Shown piece by piece: positions 41,979 to 53,500 of a stretch of DNA of 64,000 nt. This DNA comes from CAZGUG01 sp964625335 (lineage in GTDB: Bacteria; Bacillota; Clostridia; Ch29). The DNA lies in assembly GCA_964625335.1 (NCBI GenBank), contig CAZVBE010000006.1, positions 1-64,000 of the forward strand, written 5' to 3'. Every line of letters begins with the position of its first letter. Position 1 is the first letter of the stretch. A program made the position numbers and the translations under genes. The notes beneath the pieces were generated by a model. The model saw nothing but the letters and a program-made list of their open reading frames with translations. It had not been told where the DNA came from and ran no database searches.

Positions 41979-44900
41979 ATGGGTTTAAGATTTATTTACG
42001 GAAGAGCGGGAAGCGGCAAAAGCTATACCTGCATGCAGCAGATAAGCGACATGCTTAAGCAGGGCGGGCAGGGGCCCCTGATACTGCTTGTACCCGAGCA
42101 GTATACGCTCCAGGCCGAGAAAAATATGGTGAAGGCGCTGGGCTCCACCGGGCTTAACGGGGCGGAGGTTTTAAGTTTCCGGCGTATGGCCTACCGCGTG
42201 TTCAATGAGGTTGGAGGGGTAACCCGCAGGCATATCGATTCTGCGGGCAAATCAATGCTGCTTTACAGGATAATAGACGGTATGAAGGGTGACCTTAAAA
42301 TATTTGCCAAGGCAGCCAGGCAGCAGGGCTTTATTGGCGTTATCGCCGATACCATATCCGAGTTCAAAAGGTACCGGATAGCCCCCGAAGGCCTGCTGGA
42401 CGCCTGCGGCAGCCTGGGGGACAAAGAAATTTTAAAGGAAAAGCTGGCAGAGCTTGCTAAAATCTACCGTGCCTTTGAAGAGGCTCTGCACGAAAGATAT
42501 ATTGATTCGGATGACGACCTTACCCTGCTGGCCGCGAAACTGGACGAAAGCACACTTTTTAACGGAGCTGTGGTTTGGGTGGATGGGTTTTCCGGGTTTA
42601 CGCCTCAGGAATACGCTGTTATAGAAGGGCTGCTGACAAAGGCCCGCAGTGTAAACATTTGCATGTGTACCGACTGTACAAAGGGGCATGCCGCCTGCGG
42701 TACCGGGGTGTTTTCTCCGGTCAATACGGCAGTCTTCAGGCTTACCGAAATGGCAGCCCAAAGGGGCATAGCTGTCCAACCGCCGGTTTTGGTGACAGCG
42801 GAGCCCCCCTGCAGGTTTGAGGAAAGTCTTGAACTTACGCACCTTGAACGGGAATACTTCAGTTTCCCCTGCAGGAGGTACCCGGATAAAACTGAGGATA
42901 TAAGCCTTTTGGCCGCCGCCAATATTTATTCCGAGGTGGAAGACACCGCAAGGGATATACTGCGGCTGTGCAGGGATAAGGGCTTAAGATACAGGGATAT
43001 TGCGGTGGTTACCAGAAACCCCGCCGGTTATGACAGGCTGATAAGCTCAATATTTGACGAATACGGGATACCCTGCTTTATAGACGGTAAGAGGGACATA
43101 CTCGGTAATCCGCTGGTACAGTACATACTATCGGCGCTGGACATATTTATAAACAACTGGTCCTATCAGTCGGTGTTCGGGTATCTCAAGACCGGGCTTT
43201 CGGGGATACCCTCGGATGATATAGATATCCTGGAAAATTATGTGCTGGCATGCGGTATAAGGGGCAGCGCCTGGACCCGGCAGCAGGACTGGACAATTAA
43301 CACAGACACCCCCTTTGACGACCGGGGGACCACCGACTATGAAAAGGAAATGCTGGCCAGGGTGAACGGCATAAGGCACAAGGTAACCGCGCCCTTGCTG
43401 GAGCTGCGCGCCAAAACAAAGGGGAAGAAAAGGGTACGGGACCTTTGTGCGGCTTTGTACGGGTTTCTGTGCGATACCCGGGTGCCCGAAAGGATAGAGG
43501 AGAGGACTGCCCGCCTGGAGAAATCGGGGGAACTAAACCTTGCCAATGAATACCGGCAGGTTTGGGGAATAGTAATGCAGTCCCTGGACCAGCTGGTGGA
43601 GGTTATGGGCGATGAAGCGGGCGGAATACAGGACTATAGAAGAGTGCTGGAGGCGGGACTGAACGAATACAAGATAGGGCTTATTCCCCCCGCCCTTGAC
43701 CAGGTGCTCATAGGAAGCATAGAACGGTCAAAAAGCCACCAGATTAAAGCTCTTTACATATTGGGCGTAAACGATGGTATATTTCCCGCCGTTTCGGCGG
43801 ATGAGGGCATATTGTGTGACAGGGACAGGGAAAACCTGCGCTCTATAGGCGTTGAACTGGCACAGGATACAAGGACAAAGGCCTTTGAAGAGCAGTACCT
43901 TATATACAGCGCCCTGACCACGGCGGAAAAATTCCTGCGGATAAGCTATCCGATAGCCGACAGCAACGGCAGGTCGATGAGACCTTCGATAATCATTTCA
44001 CGGCTAAAAAAGCTGTTCCCCCAAATAAGCGAATACAGCAATATAATTCACCACAATAGCGACCGGGACCACCTGGAACTGGTGTCGGCGCCGCTGCCAA
44101 CCTTTAACCGTCTGATACCCATTATAAGAAGGAGGGCCCGGGGGCTTCAGACCGGCAGCGTATGGCGGGACGTACACCTGTGGTATACACAAAACCCGTG
44201 GTGGAGTGAAAGGTACCGGGCCATGCTGTCCGGGCTTACCTATTCAAACCAGGCAGCCGCAATAGGCAGGGAAAAGGCCAAAAGGCTGTACGGCAGCCCT
44301 CTTTATACCAGCGTATCAAGGCTGGAGAGGTTTGCCGCCTGTCCCTTTGCCTATTATATACAATACGGGCTTAAGGCGAAGGACAGGAAGGTGTTCGGGC
44401 TTACCGCCCCCGACATGGGAACCTTTATACATAATGTAATAGACCGGTTTTCGAGGGACTTAAGGGAAAAGGGAATGACATGGAGTGAACTTGACAGGGA
44501 AAGGTGCCGCATGGGGGTGGAGGCAATTGTGGATGAAATTCTCCGCGAAAGGCCGGCGGCAATACTAAACAGCTCGCCCAGGTACAAATATTTTACTCTG
44601 AGGCTTAAACGGATACTTACAAGGGCGGTGTGGCTGATAGCCCAGCATATTGCAAGAAGCGGCTTCCAGCCGCTGGAGTATGAATTGGCCTTTGGCGGCG
44701 AAGGGGAATTTCCACCCATCAAAATAGAGCTTGATTCGGGGGAGAAGGTATACCTGACCGGACGTATTGACAGGGTTGATGTATTGGAAGGGGAGGACGG
44801 CACCTATATTAGGGTTATTGACTACAAGTCGGGAAATAAGGACTTTTGCCTGTCGGATGTTTATCATGGGCTGCAGATACAGCTAATAACTTACCTGGAT

Positions 44901-45443
44901 GCCCTCTGGGAAAACGGGTCGGGACGGTTTAAGCAGCCGGTGCTGCCGGGGGGAATGCTGTATTTCACGATAGACGACCCGATAATAACCAACGGCAAGG
45001 GGTTGACGGTGCAGGAGATAGAACACGAGATAATGAAAAAGCTCAAAATGAAGGGCCTATTGCTGGCGGACGTTAAGCTGATAAAGGAAATGGACAGAGA
45101 GATAGACGGCAGCTCCCTAATAATACCCGCAAGGATTAATAAGGGGGATGTGCTGGGGAAATCTTCAACGGTGGCTAACGCAGAGCAGTTCGGCCTTTTG
45201 CGCAGTTATGTCAGGAATTTGCTGGCAAAGACCGCCGGGGAGATGTTGAAGGGGGATGTATCCATAAGCCCCTACAGGAAAAACAGCTTCACTTCCTGCA
45301 GCTATTGTGATTACTCGCCTGTATGCCAGTTTGATACCGGCTTTGCGGACAACCGCTACAGGATGCTTAAGGATATTGATGAGCAGCAGCTATGGAGGCT
45401 TCTGGGTTATACAGAAAAACCGGGGAAGGGTGAGGCCGAATGA
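41979..45443 (+). CDS. addB: ATP-dependent nuclease subunit B, AddB
   Basis: A 1154-residue subunit of the AddAB helicase-nuclease, which resects double-strand breaks up to a Chi site and loads RecA. The N-terminal Walker A is GRAGSGKSY (residues 8-16). The C-terminal nuclease domain has VIDYKSGNK, and four cysteines for a 4Fe-4S staple are present: one in ERFAACPFAYYIQ (around 790) and three in SCSYCDYSPVCQFD near the end. The start is preceded by a GGGTGAACACC-type site. It overlaps addA by four bases (ATGA). Normal length. Confidence 0.96.
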   Translation: MGLRFIYGRAGSGKSYTCMQQISDMLKQGGQGPLILLVPEQYTLQAEKNMVKALGSTGLNGAEVLSFRRMAYRVFNEVGGVTRRHIDSAGKSMLLYRIIDGMKGDLKIFAKAARQQGFIGVIADTISEFKRYRIAPEGLLDACGSLGDKEILKEKLAELAKIYRAFEEALHERYIDSDDDLTLLAAKLDESTLFNGAVVWVDGFSGFTPQEYAVIEGLLTKARSVNICMCTDCTKGHAACGTGVFSPVNTAVFRLTEMAAQRGIAVQPPVLVTAEPPCRFEESLELTHLEREYFSFPCRRYPDKTEDISLLAAANIYSEVEDTARDILRLCRDKGLRYRDIAVVTRNPAGYDRLISSIFDEYGIPCFIDGKRDILGNPLVQYILSALDIFINNWSYQSVFGYLKTGLSGIPSDDIDILENYVLACGIRGSAWTRQQDWTINTDTPFDDRGTTDYEKEMLARVNGIRHKVTAPLLELRAKTKGKKRVRDLCAALYGFLCDTRVPERIEERTARLEKSGELNLANEYRQVWGIVMQSLDQLVEVMGDEAGGIQDYRRVLEAGLNEYKIGLIPPALDQVLIGSIERSKSHQIKALYILGVNDGIFPAVSADEGILCDRDRENLRSIGVELAQDTRTKAFEEQYLIYSALTTAEKFLRISYPIADSNGRSMRPSIIISRLKKLFPQISEYSNIIHHNSDRDHLELVSAPLPTFNRLIPIIRRRARGLQTGSVWRDVHLWYTQNPWWSERYRAMLSGLTYSNQAAAIGREKAKRLYGSPLYTSVSRLERFAACPFAYYIQYGLKAKDRKVFGLTAPDMGTFIHNVIDRFSRDLREKGMTWSELDRERCRMGVEAIVDEILRERPAAILNSSPRYKYFTLRLKRILTRAVWLIAQHIARSGFQPLEYELAFGGEGEFPPIKIELDSGEKVYLTGRIDRVDVLEGEDGTYIRVIDYKSGNKDFCLSDVYHGLQIQLITYLDALWENGSGRFKQPVLPGGMLYFTIDDPIITNGKGLTVQEIEHEIMKKLKMKGLLLADVKLIKEMDREIDGSSLIIPARINKGDVLGKSSTVANAEQFGLLRSYVRNLLAKTAGEMLKGDVSISPYRKNSFTSCSYCDYSPVCQFDTGFADNRYRMLKDIDEQQLWRLLGYTEKPGKGEAE

Positions 45444-48400
45444 GCGGGACCAAATGGACCGGGCAGCAGCTGGAGGCAATAACCGAAAGCGGGCGCAATC
45501 TGCTGGTTGCGGCGGCGGCCGGAGCCGGCAAAACTGCCGTCCTGGTTGAAAGAATAATACGCAGTATTACCGACAGCGACAATCCGGTGGATATTGACCG
45601 TCTGCTTGTGGTTACCTTTACCAACGCCGCTGCCACCGAGATGAGGGAAAGGATTGGGGCGGCCCTCGAGGAGGCCCTTGACAGGGATCCGGGTTCTGCA
45701 AAGCTCCAGAGGCAGCTGTCGCTGATAAACAAAGCCACCATAACAACAATGCATTCCTTTTGCCTGGAAGTCATACGGAATAATTTCCACTGTATAGATA
45801 TCGACCCGGTCTTTAAGGTGGCAGACGAGACTGAAGTTCTTTTGCTAAAGCTTGAAGCGCTGGAGGAACTGTTTGAGGAAAGGTATGAGAAGGCGGACCC
45901 GGAGGACGGCTTTATTAGGCTTGTGGAATGCTATGGGGGCAAAAAGGATGATTTAATGCTTCAGCAAATGGTGCTGGACCTGTACGGGTTCGTGCAAAGC
46001 CATCCATGGCCCGGCGCCTGGCTCAGGGAAAAGGCTGAAAGCTTTAACCTTTCGGAGGGTGAGGAGTTTGGCAGCACCGGCTGGGCGAAAGTACTGACCG
46101 GGAATATAACGACCGAGCTTAAAGGGCTCCGGGATATGATGGACAGCGCCGTCCAAATCATTAACGGTGCCCCGGGGCTGGAAGCATATCTTGATACGTT
46201 CCTTGAGGATATAAATAATATTGAGGCTTTGACAGGACTGTCCGGAGGCAGCTGGGACGATATGCACCGGGCCTTTTGGTCGCTGGAATTTGGCAGGCTG
46301 CCCAGATGCGGCAGGAACGCCGGCCAGGATGAAAAAGAACGGGTTACCGATATAAGGAACAAAACCAAGGACAGGCTGCGCAAAATGAGAGACGAGCTGT
46401 TCCGGTTCCCATCCCAAGAGATTATCCGGGATTTGAGGGAGCTGTATCCGTTGCTTAAATGCCTGTCTGACCTTGTTATCGATTTTGAAGCAAAATATTC
46501 GGCCAAAAAAAAGGAAAAGTCGGTATTGGATTTCAACGACCTGGAGCATTTCTGCCTTGAGATACTCACCGATAAAGACCCGGAGGGAAATATAATTCCA
46601 TCAAAGACGGCCCTTTCTTACCGTGAAGGGTTTGTGGAAATTCTGGTGGACGAATACCAGGACAGCAACCTTGTACAGGAGGTTATAATAAACGCCATTG
46701 CGGGAGAAGGCGGAAAGCCAAACGTTTTTGTGGTGGGAGATGTAAAGCAGAGCATATACCGGTTCAGACAGGCAAGGCCCGAGCTCTTTATGGCAAAGTA
46801 TAACAGCTATCCCTCCGGGACCGGCCTGCCGGACAGGAAGATACTGCTGTATAAGAATTTTAGAAGCAGGGAGAACATAATCAATGCGGTTAATATGGTG
46901 TTCGGACAGATTATGTCCAGAAGGGTAGGGGAGCTTGACTATACCGAAGCTGAAGCCTTAAACCCGGGCGCCGTCTACCCTGCACCCGGAGAGACAGACG
47001 CTGCCGCCGGCGGGGCGGTGGAACTGCATATCATGGAAAGGGAAGGGCAGGAGGACGGGTCTGCGCAAAATGAAAAGAAGCATGGGGAAGATGCCGGCGG
47101 TGAAGAAAACGCCGCGGACGTTGACCAGCCGGATGCGGTCCAGTCCGAAGCCATACTCATAGCCCGCAGGATTAACCAGCTGGTCAGCCCGCCCGCCGGG
47201 CAAACACCCTTTAGGGTGTACGACGGGCGTCTCGGTCAATACAGGGATGTGAAATACAGGGATATAGTGGTGCTTTTAAGGGCCACAAGGAACTGGGCCG
47301 AAACCTTTGTGGAGGAGTTTGAGCTGGCAGGAATACCGGTCTATGCGGACACCTCCGCCGGTTATTTCCAGACCGTTGAGATACAGGTTATGATGTCGCT
47401 TTTGAAAATTATAGATAATCCCATGCAGGATATACCAATTCTGTCGGTACTGAGGTCTCCGGTTGGAGGCTTTTGCCCCGAAGAACTGATTGATATAAGG
47501 CTCTGCGACAGGGAGAAACCCTTTTATCAGGCAATGAAAATCCTGGCCGGGGACGCTGACGGACAGACTGCACAAAAGGTGCGGGATTTTATTGAACGCC
47601 TTGACGGGTGGCGGGATAAGGCCGCACACATGTCCACCGATCAGTTGATATGGCACCTGTTTGCAGACACCGGGTATTACAGCTATACCGGAACAATGCC
47701 GGGGGGGATGCAGAAACAGGCTAACCTCCGCATGCTTTATGAAAGGGCCAGACAGTATGAAGAGACAAGCTACCGGGGACTGTTTAACTTCATAAATTTC
47801 ATAGACAGACTGAAGTTAAGCAGCGGGGATATGGGCAGTGCCAAAATACTGGGGGAGAATGAAAACGTAGTAAGGATTATGAGCATACACAAGAGCAAGG
47901 GCCTTGAATTCCCCGTCGTGATAGTGGCGGGCTGCGGCAAGGGTTTCAATTTCCAGGATACCACACGAAGGCTTCTGGTGCATCAGGATTTGGGCTTCGG
48001 GCCCGAGTACATTGACCCGGAAAAAAGGATATCCTATTCAACCCTTGCAAAACAGGCCCTCAAATATAAGATAAAGCTGGAATCACTGTCCGAGGAGATG
48101 AGGATTTTATACGTCGCCTTTACGAGGGCAAGGGAAAAGCTGATAATAACCGGTTCGGCAAGAAACCTTGATAAAAGGCTGGCGGGATGGCAGCGCAGTC
48201 CGGACAGCGCCGGTTTGAAGCTTCCGGAATATCAGGTTATGACCGCAGGAAATTATCTGGATTGGCTTTGTCCTTCCATTATTGGCCTCTCGGACGGAAA
48301 TTCCGGTCAAAACGGCAGCCTCTGGGAAATTAAGATTTGGGAAAAGGGCAGCCTTTTAAGGGAAAATACGGCAGCAGCCGGGGAGGGCAGCTTAAAGGCG

Positions 48401-49255
48401 GATGATATCAGAAAACTGCTGGATGACACGGAGCCCGGTGAGTACAGCGATGAGATAGCCAAAAGGCTTGAATGGGAATACCTGTACGGTAAATCAGCAC
48501 AGCTTCCGGTGAAACTGTCGGTTACGGAACTTAAAAGACGGTCCGCCGTTGAATTTGCCGAAGAATATATATCCCTGGAGGCCTACCCCCGTCCTGTGGC
48601 CGTTAAACCCTCGTTTATCGGTGAGGATACAGGCTTTGGCGCCGCCGATAAGGGCAGCATACTTCATTTTGTCATGCAGCATCTTGACCTTAAGGGTCCC
48701 CTGGACAGGGAGGGGATAGAGGGTCAGGTGGAGAGGATGGTATCCCGCCACCTGCTTACATTGCAGGAGGCCCGGGTGGTGGATGCCGTTAAACTGGAAA
48801 AGTATTTCTGTTCCCCGCTGGGTCAGAGGATGCTTAAGGCCGACAGCCTAAGGAGGGAGGTTCCCTTTAACCTCGGTATAAAAAGCACCGATATATACGG
48901 GGAACTGGCTGCGGACATATACGGTGAGGAGACCATAATCCTCCAGGGGATTATAGACTGCTGTTTCGAAGAGGACGGCAAAATGATACTGATAGATTAC
49001 AAGACCGATTATGTTTCGCATAGGGGATCGCGCGGCCCCGGGAAGCACGGTGACCATCCCAAACCGGGGGACAGGTCCGGCAAACCGGGGGACAGGCCGG
49101 ATGTCTGGGCTTCCGACAATGGAACGGAGTATATCAGGGAGAAGTACAGGTCGCAGATAGAGCATTATGCGGCGGCGCTTGAGCGTATTACAGGTAAAGA
49201 GGTTGCCGGTAAATACCTGTATCTTTTCCACAACGGACAAACCATAGAATACTAA
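45440..49255 (+). CDS. addA: ATP-dependent helicase/nuclease subunit A, AddA
   Basis: A 1271-residue UvrD-like helicase with a RecB-type nuclease. Motif I is AAAGAGKTAVLVERI (about 27-41), motif II VDEYQDSN, motif III-IV GDVKQSIYRFRQARPELF, motif V IMSIHKSKGLEFPVV and motif VI LYVAFTRAREKL. The C-terminal nuclease active site is ILIDYKTDYVS. Between this and the usual Y-x-x-Q helix (YRSQIEHYAAAL) lies an unusual Gly/Pro/Arg-rich stretch with KPGDR twice, where most AddA proteins have a short loop. The frame is intact. Coupled to addB by a 4-base overlap. Confidence 0.96.
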   Translation: MSGTKWTGQQLEAITESGRNLLVAAAAGAGKTAVLVERIIRSITDSDNPVDIDRLLVVTFTNAAATEMRERIGAALEEALDRDPGSAKLQRQLSLINKATITTMHSFCLEVIRNNFHCIDIDPVFKVADETEVLLLKLEALEELFEERYEKADPEDGFIRLVECYGGKKDDLMLQQMVLDLYGFVQSHPWPGAWLREKAESFNLSEGEEFGSTGWAKVLTGNITTELKGLRDMMDSAVQIINGAPGLEAYLDTFLEDINNIEALTGLSGGSWDDMHRAFWSLEFGRLPRCGRNAGQDEKERVTDIRNKTKDRLRKMRDELFRFPSQEIIRDLRELYPLLKCLSDLVIDFEAKYSAKKKEKSVLDFNDLEHFCLEILTDKDPEGNIIPSKTALSYREGFVEILVDEYQDSNLVQEVIINAIAGEGGKPNVFVVGDVKQSIYRFRQARPELFMAKYNSYPSGTGLPDRKILLYKNFRSRENIINAVNMVFGQIMSRRVGELDYTEAEALNPGAVYPAPGETDAAAGGAVELHIMEREGQEDGSAQNEKKHGEDAGGEENAADVDQPDAVQSEAILIARRINQLVSPPAGQTPFRVYDGRLGQYRDVKYRDIVVLLRATRNWAETFVEEFELAGIPVYADTSAGYFQTVEIQVMMSLLKIIDNPMQDIPILSVLRSPVGGFCPEELIDIRLCDREKPFYQAMKILAGDADGQTAQKVRDFIERLDGWRDKAAHMSTDQLIWHLFADTGYYSYTGTMPGGMQKQANLRMLYERARQYEETSYRGLFNFINFIDRLKLSSGDMGSAKILGENENVVRIMSIHKSKGLEFPVVIVAGCGKGFNFQDTTRRLLVHQDLGFGPEYIDPEKRISYSTLAKQALKYKIKLESLSEEMRILYVAFTRAREKLIITGSARNLDKRLAGWQRSPDSAGLKLPEYQVMTAGNYLDWLCPSIIGLSDGNSGQNGSLWEIKIWEKGSLLRENTAAAGEGSLKADDIRKLLDDTEPGEYSDEIAKRLEWEYLYGKSAQLPVKLSVTELKRRSAVEFAEEYISLEAYPRPVAVKPSFIGEDTGFGAADKGSILHFVMQHLDLKGPLDREGIEGQVERMVSRHLLTLQEARVVDAVKLEKYFCSPLGQRMLKADSLRREVPFNLGIKSTDIYGELAADIYGEETIILQGIIDCCFEEDGKMILIDYKTDYVSHRGSRGPGKHGDHPKPGDRSGKPGDRPDVWASDNGTEYIREKYRSQIEHYAAALERITGKEVAGKYLYLFHNGQTIEY
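49061..49102 (+). repeat. 21-base tandem repeat inside addA
   Basis: AAACCGGGGGACAGG occurs at 49061-49075 and again at 49082-49096, a 15-base exact repeat at 21-base spacing that keeps the frame. It encodes KPGDRSG KPGDRPD in the AddA nuclease domain. GGGGGACAGG resembles the core of the REP-like elements elsewhere in this window. Confidence 0.6.
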
Positions 49256-49292
49256 TGCGGCAGGGGACAGTTATTTTTCAGGAGGTGAAGCC

Positions 49293-50549
49293 ATGCGCAT
49301 ATTACATACATCAGACTGGCATCTGGGACGGCGGTTGGAAAGCATAAACCGCATAGAGGAACAGAGAGAGTTTGTTGACCAGCTCTGCGACATTGCGGAC
49401 AGCGAAAATATTGACCTGGTGCTGGTAGCCGGGGACGTTTATGACAGCTATAACCCGTCCGCCGCGGCGGAGGAACTGTTCTACTATGCCCTGGAAAGGC
49501 TGAATGCCGGCGGTACCAGGGCAGTGGTGGTTATTGCCGGTAACCACGACAATCCCGAGCGGTTGTGCGCATCCAACCCGCTGGCGGTCAAAAGCGGGAT
49601 AGTACTGTTGGGCTATCCTGGGAGCCGGGCCGTTGCGGATAAGGGCAGCGGCGGCAGGATACAAGTGACGGATTCCGGGCCGGGGTGGCTGGAAGCCGGT
49701 ATTTCCCGGTGCGGGCAAAGCGCCGTTGTATTAACTCTTCCCTACCCTTCCGAGGCAAGGCTTGAACAGCTTTTATCGGAGGAAGCCGACGAGGCTAAGC
49801 TGCAGAGGGCGTATTCAGACAGGATTGCAGACATTATTGCCGGGTTAAGCAGCAGATACAGAAAGGATACGGTGAATCTGGCAGTCAGCCATATATTTGT
49901 AAACGGCGGCAAACAGTCGGAATCCGAGAGGACGCTGCAGGTAGGCGGAGCTCTGACTGTGGAGCCGGAGGTTCTTCCCGGCCTGGCCCATTTTACAGCG
50001 CTGGGTCATCTTCACAGGTCCCAGCGGGTAAAGGCCGCACCCTGTCCCGCCTATTATTCAGGCTCGCCCCTTGCCTACAGCTTTTCAGAATCCGATTATG
50101 CAAAGGCCCTTTATATAATCGATGCGGTACCGGGAAAACCGGCGGATATACGGGAGATTTATTTAAGCTGTGGCAGACCTCTCAAAAGATGGATTGCCGT
50201 GGACGGTATGGAGCAGGCCCTGAAGTGGGGCCAGGAGGGGAAAGACAAGTATGCGTGGATTGACCTGGAGGTACATACCGACAGGACAATCACCATGGAG
50301 GAGCAAAGAATTCTAAGGAAATTAAACCCGGGGATACTCAACATAAGGCCGGTGATAAAGCAGCAGGACTGCCTGCCTCCGGATTATGAGAACCGGGAAA
50401 CAAAAAAGGCAGACCAACTGTTCAGGGACTATTATTTGTACAAAACCAAGACCGAGATATCCGAAGAACTGATGGGCGCATTTCTGGACATACTGAATGA
50501 CAGCGGGGAATTAGAGGAACAGGATGACACGGGAGGTGACGGGGCATGA
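49293..50549 (+). CDS. sbcD: Exonuclease subunit SbcD
   Basis: A 418-residue Mre11-type nuclease. Metal-binding phosphodiesterase motifs in order: HTSDWHLGRRL (Asp8, His10), VLVAGDVYDSY, VIAGNHDNPERL, LAVSHIFVNG and TALGHLHRSQ. With SbcC it cuts hairpins and protein-blocked ends. Ribosome site CAGGAGGTG. It lies 37 bases behind addA, and overlaps sbcC by four bases, so addBA and sbcDC probably share one transcript. Confidence 0.96.
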   Translation: MRILHTSDWHLGRRLESINRIEEQREFVDQLCDIADSENIDLVLVAGDVYDSYNPSAAAEELFYYALERLNAGGTRAVVVIAGNHDNPERLCASNPLAVKSGIVLLGYPGSRAVADKGSGGRIQVTDSGPGWLEAGISRCGQSAVVLTLPYPSEARLEQLLSEEADEAKLQRAYSDRIADIIAGLSSRYRKDTVNLAVSHIFVNGGKQSESERTLQVGGALTVEPEVLPGLAHFTALGHLHRSQRVKAAPCPAYYSGSPLAYSFSESDYAKALYIIDAVPGKPADIREIYLSCGRPLKRWIAVDGMEQALKWGQEGKDKYAWIDLEVHTDRTITMEEQRILRKLNPGILNIRPVIKQQDCLPPDYENRETKKADQLFRDYYLYKTKTEISEELMGAFLDILNDSGELEEQDDTGGDGA

Positions 50550-53500
50550 GGCCAAGGCACCTTGAAATAGAGGGACTGCAGAGCTTTAAGGATGTGCAGA
50601 GGATAGACTTCGACCGGTTGGGTGAAACGGGTCTGTTTGGTATATTCGGGCCTACCGGAAGCGGTAAGTCCACAGTCCTTGATGCCATAACCCTGGCATT
50701 ATACGGTAATGTCCAGAGGGCGGGCAGGGGTACCCAGGGTATAGTCAATACCGACGCGGACGAGGTCAGGGCATGCTTCAACTTTGACCTTTTAAAGGAC
50801 GGGGCCAGAAGAGCTTACAGGGTTGAACGGGTTTACAGAAAAAAGAAAGGCTCGGATACCTTTGTCGAGAACAGGCTGGCAAGGCTGTCCGAGATTACAA
50901 AGGACGGCGAATATATAGTGATTGCCGACAAGCTGGGGGATGTAAACGGCAAAGTAGAGGAGCTGATAGGGCTAAGGCCCGACGATTTTACCCGGTCGGT
51001 GGTGCTGCCCCAGAATAAGTTCCAGGAATTTTTGCTGCTTGAAGGGGCAAAAAGAAGAGAGATGCTTGAGAGGATTTTTTACCTCGGGGAGTATGGAAGG
51101 CAGCTTACCGAGAAGGTGGGGAAAAGACTGGGCCATGTCAAAACCTGTCTCGCCGAGGTTGGAGGAGCCATATCTTCCCTTGGTGACGTATCTCCGGAAG
51201 CCCTTGAGGATGCCGAAAACAGTATGAAGGCAGCCCTTGCACTTAAGGATAAGGCGGGCAGGGAGCTGGAACTGGCGGAGGGCCGCTTTAATCAGGCCAA
51301 AGAGGTATGGGACCTGCAGGCGGAGTTGGAAGATATAAACCGGGAAGAGCAGGAGCTTATATCCCGTCAGCGGGTGGTGGAAGAAAACCGCAGGCTGTAC
51401 GATCAGGCGATCAGGGCAGGGGAGCTGGCGGATGCTATCGTAAAATACAACCGGCTGCAGACGAATTTGGAGAATACCATGACCCGGTTGGAGACTGTAT
51501 ACAGCGGGTTGTCCCGTCTGGACGGGGAACTGCAAAGGACAACAGGGCTGTATGATGCAAGTAGGGAGCAGGCGGAAAATGAGAAGCCGGGGCTGATAGA
51601 AAAGCGGTCAAAACTTAGGGATGCCCTGGCGATAGAGACCGAAATATCAGATATTGACACGCGTTTGGAGGAGCTCCGGAAACAGTATGGCGACACTGAC
51701 AGGTCGGCAAAGGAAAAGGACGAAGGGATCAAAGCCTTAAGGTTACAATTGGAAGGCGTAGACAAGGATGTCCGGGAGGGCAGGCAAAAAATTGATACGC
51801 TGAGGGTGGAACCGGAATACAGAAGGGATATCCAAAAAGGGGCCAGGCTGGAGGAGGAACTCGAAAGACTTGCAGAGGAATTAAAAAAGCACCGACAGGA
51901 CTTTGACAAGGTCACCGACAGAATAAAGGCCCTGGAAGATGAGCTTAAAAGTATTACTGCAGGGAAACAGGATATCCTCAGACGGCTGCAGGAGTTAAAG
52001 GACAGACAGGCAGAACTTGAAAGCAAAAAGCCCGGCCGGCGGGAGGATATAATGCGGGATATTGACCGGTTCCACGAGCTGCAGCTCAAGTGTCAGACCC
52101 TAAGGGCAGCGGCGGCCGGTATTGATGCATTGAAGGAAAGGCATGAAGGAATAAAGCTGCTGGCCGGGCAGCAGGCAGCAGAGCTCGAAAGCGGTAAGTC
52201 GGGCAGGGAGGCCCTTTTGCAAAAACTGGAGGCCCGCAGGCAGGAAGCCGAGGTTATAAGGCTGCAGTACGAAAAGAATACGGCGTTTCTCCTTGCAAGG
52301 AATTTGAAGGAAAACGAGGCCTGCCCGGTATGCGGCTCGACCCACCATCCCAGGCCTGCAGCCCGGCATGATACAGAAGGGGATAAGGATATTGAGCTGC
52401 AGTTGAAAGGTGCCCGGGAAAAGCTTGAACAGGCCGAACAGCTGTACAGGGAATTTGAAAACAAGTACCTGGTTCTTCAGGAACAGTTCAGGGGCAATGA
52501 AGCGCAGCGGCTGCAGGTATCCGAAGAATTGGCAAAGGCCCGGGACGGGTACCGTAAGCTTATAAAGCAGCTGCCCGGTAATATGCAAAGTTTTGATATG
52601 CAGAGGCTGGAGGAGGAGTTGGCCGGAATGGCTCTGCATAACCAGAACAAGCTTGCCGCCCTTGAAGAATGGGAAAGATTGGCTGCGCAGGTTAACGAGG
52701 ACATACAAAGCCTGTTACAGGAGCGTTCGGATATGTCGGTTGCATATAACAGCAAGAAGGCGGAACTCGAGCTTAATTGTCAGAGCCTGGACAGCATTAA
52801 TGAATTGCTGAAAAACGCTTCCGGCCTTTTGGACCACAAAACAAAGGAATACAAAGGGTTTTTGTCTGCCTTTGATATAGACAGTGCCCGCAAAGAGCTG
52901 GAGTCGACAGAAGATAAGGACAGGCAGGTCCGGGAGCTGCAGGGCAAACAGGAGCAGCTGCAGCAGAAGGATAAAAACCTGAGGGATGCCCTGGAGGGAC
53001 TTACTGCAGAAAAACATAAGCTTGGCAGCCAATTATCTGTAATCCAAACCGAGGGCAAAAGCCTGAATGAGCGAAAAGCAAACCAGGAAAACAGGATCAG
53101 GGAGCTGACGGGGGGCAGGGATGTCCAAACCGCCCTGGAGGCCGTCGGCAAGAGGCTTGGGGAGCTTCAGATGCGAGAGAAGGAGCTTGGCGCAATAGTA
53201 AAGGAGCTGGAGACAAAGCATAATGAAATGTCCGGTCGCAAAAGTGCACTGGAAAACCAGAAGCGTATATATAAGCAGGGCCTGGATGCCGAAAAAGAGA
53301 GTTTGCAGGACAGCCTGAAAGAAAAGGGCTTTGGGAGCATGGAACAGGCGCAAAAAGCCCTGCTGTCCGAGGAAGAGTGCCAGGCCTTAAATGACGGGAT
53401 ACAGCAATACGACAAACAGCTTGCCGATATTAAGGCCCGGAAAAACATGTACCTGAAAAAGCTTAAGGGACGTACAGTTACCGAAGAGGACTGGAACCGG

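Noticed and set aside
49061..49102. Start of a CRISPR array
   Set aside because: Only two in-frame 21-base units without spacers, inside addA. No CRISPR-like repeats or cas genes anywhere in the window.
49256..49292. Full REP-like copy before sbcD
   Set aside because: GCAGGGGACAGTTATT resembles the core, but no pairing arms are present. At most it is a fragment.
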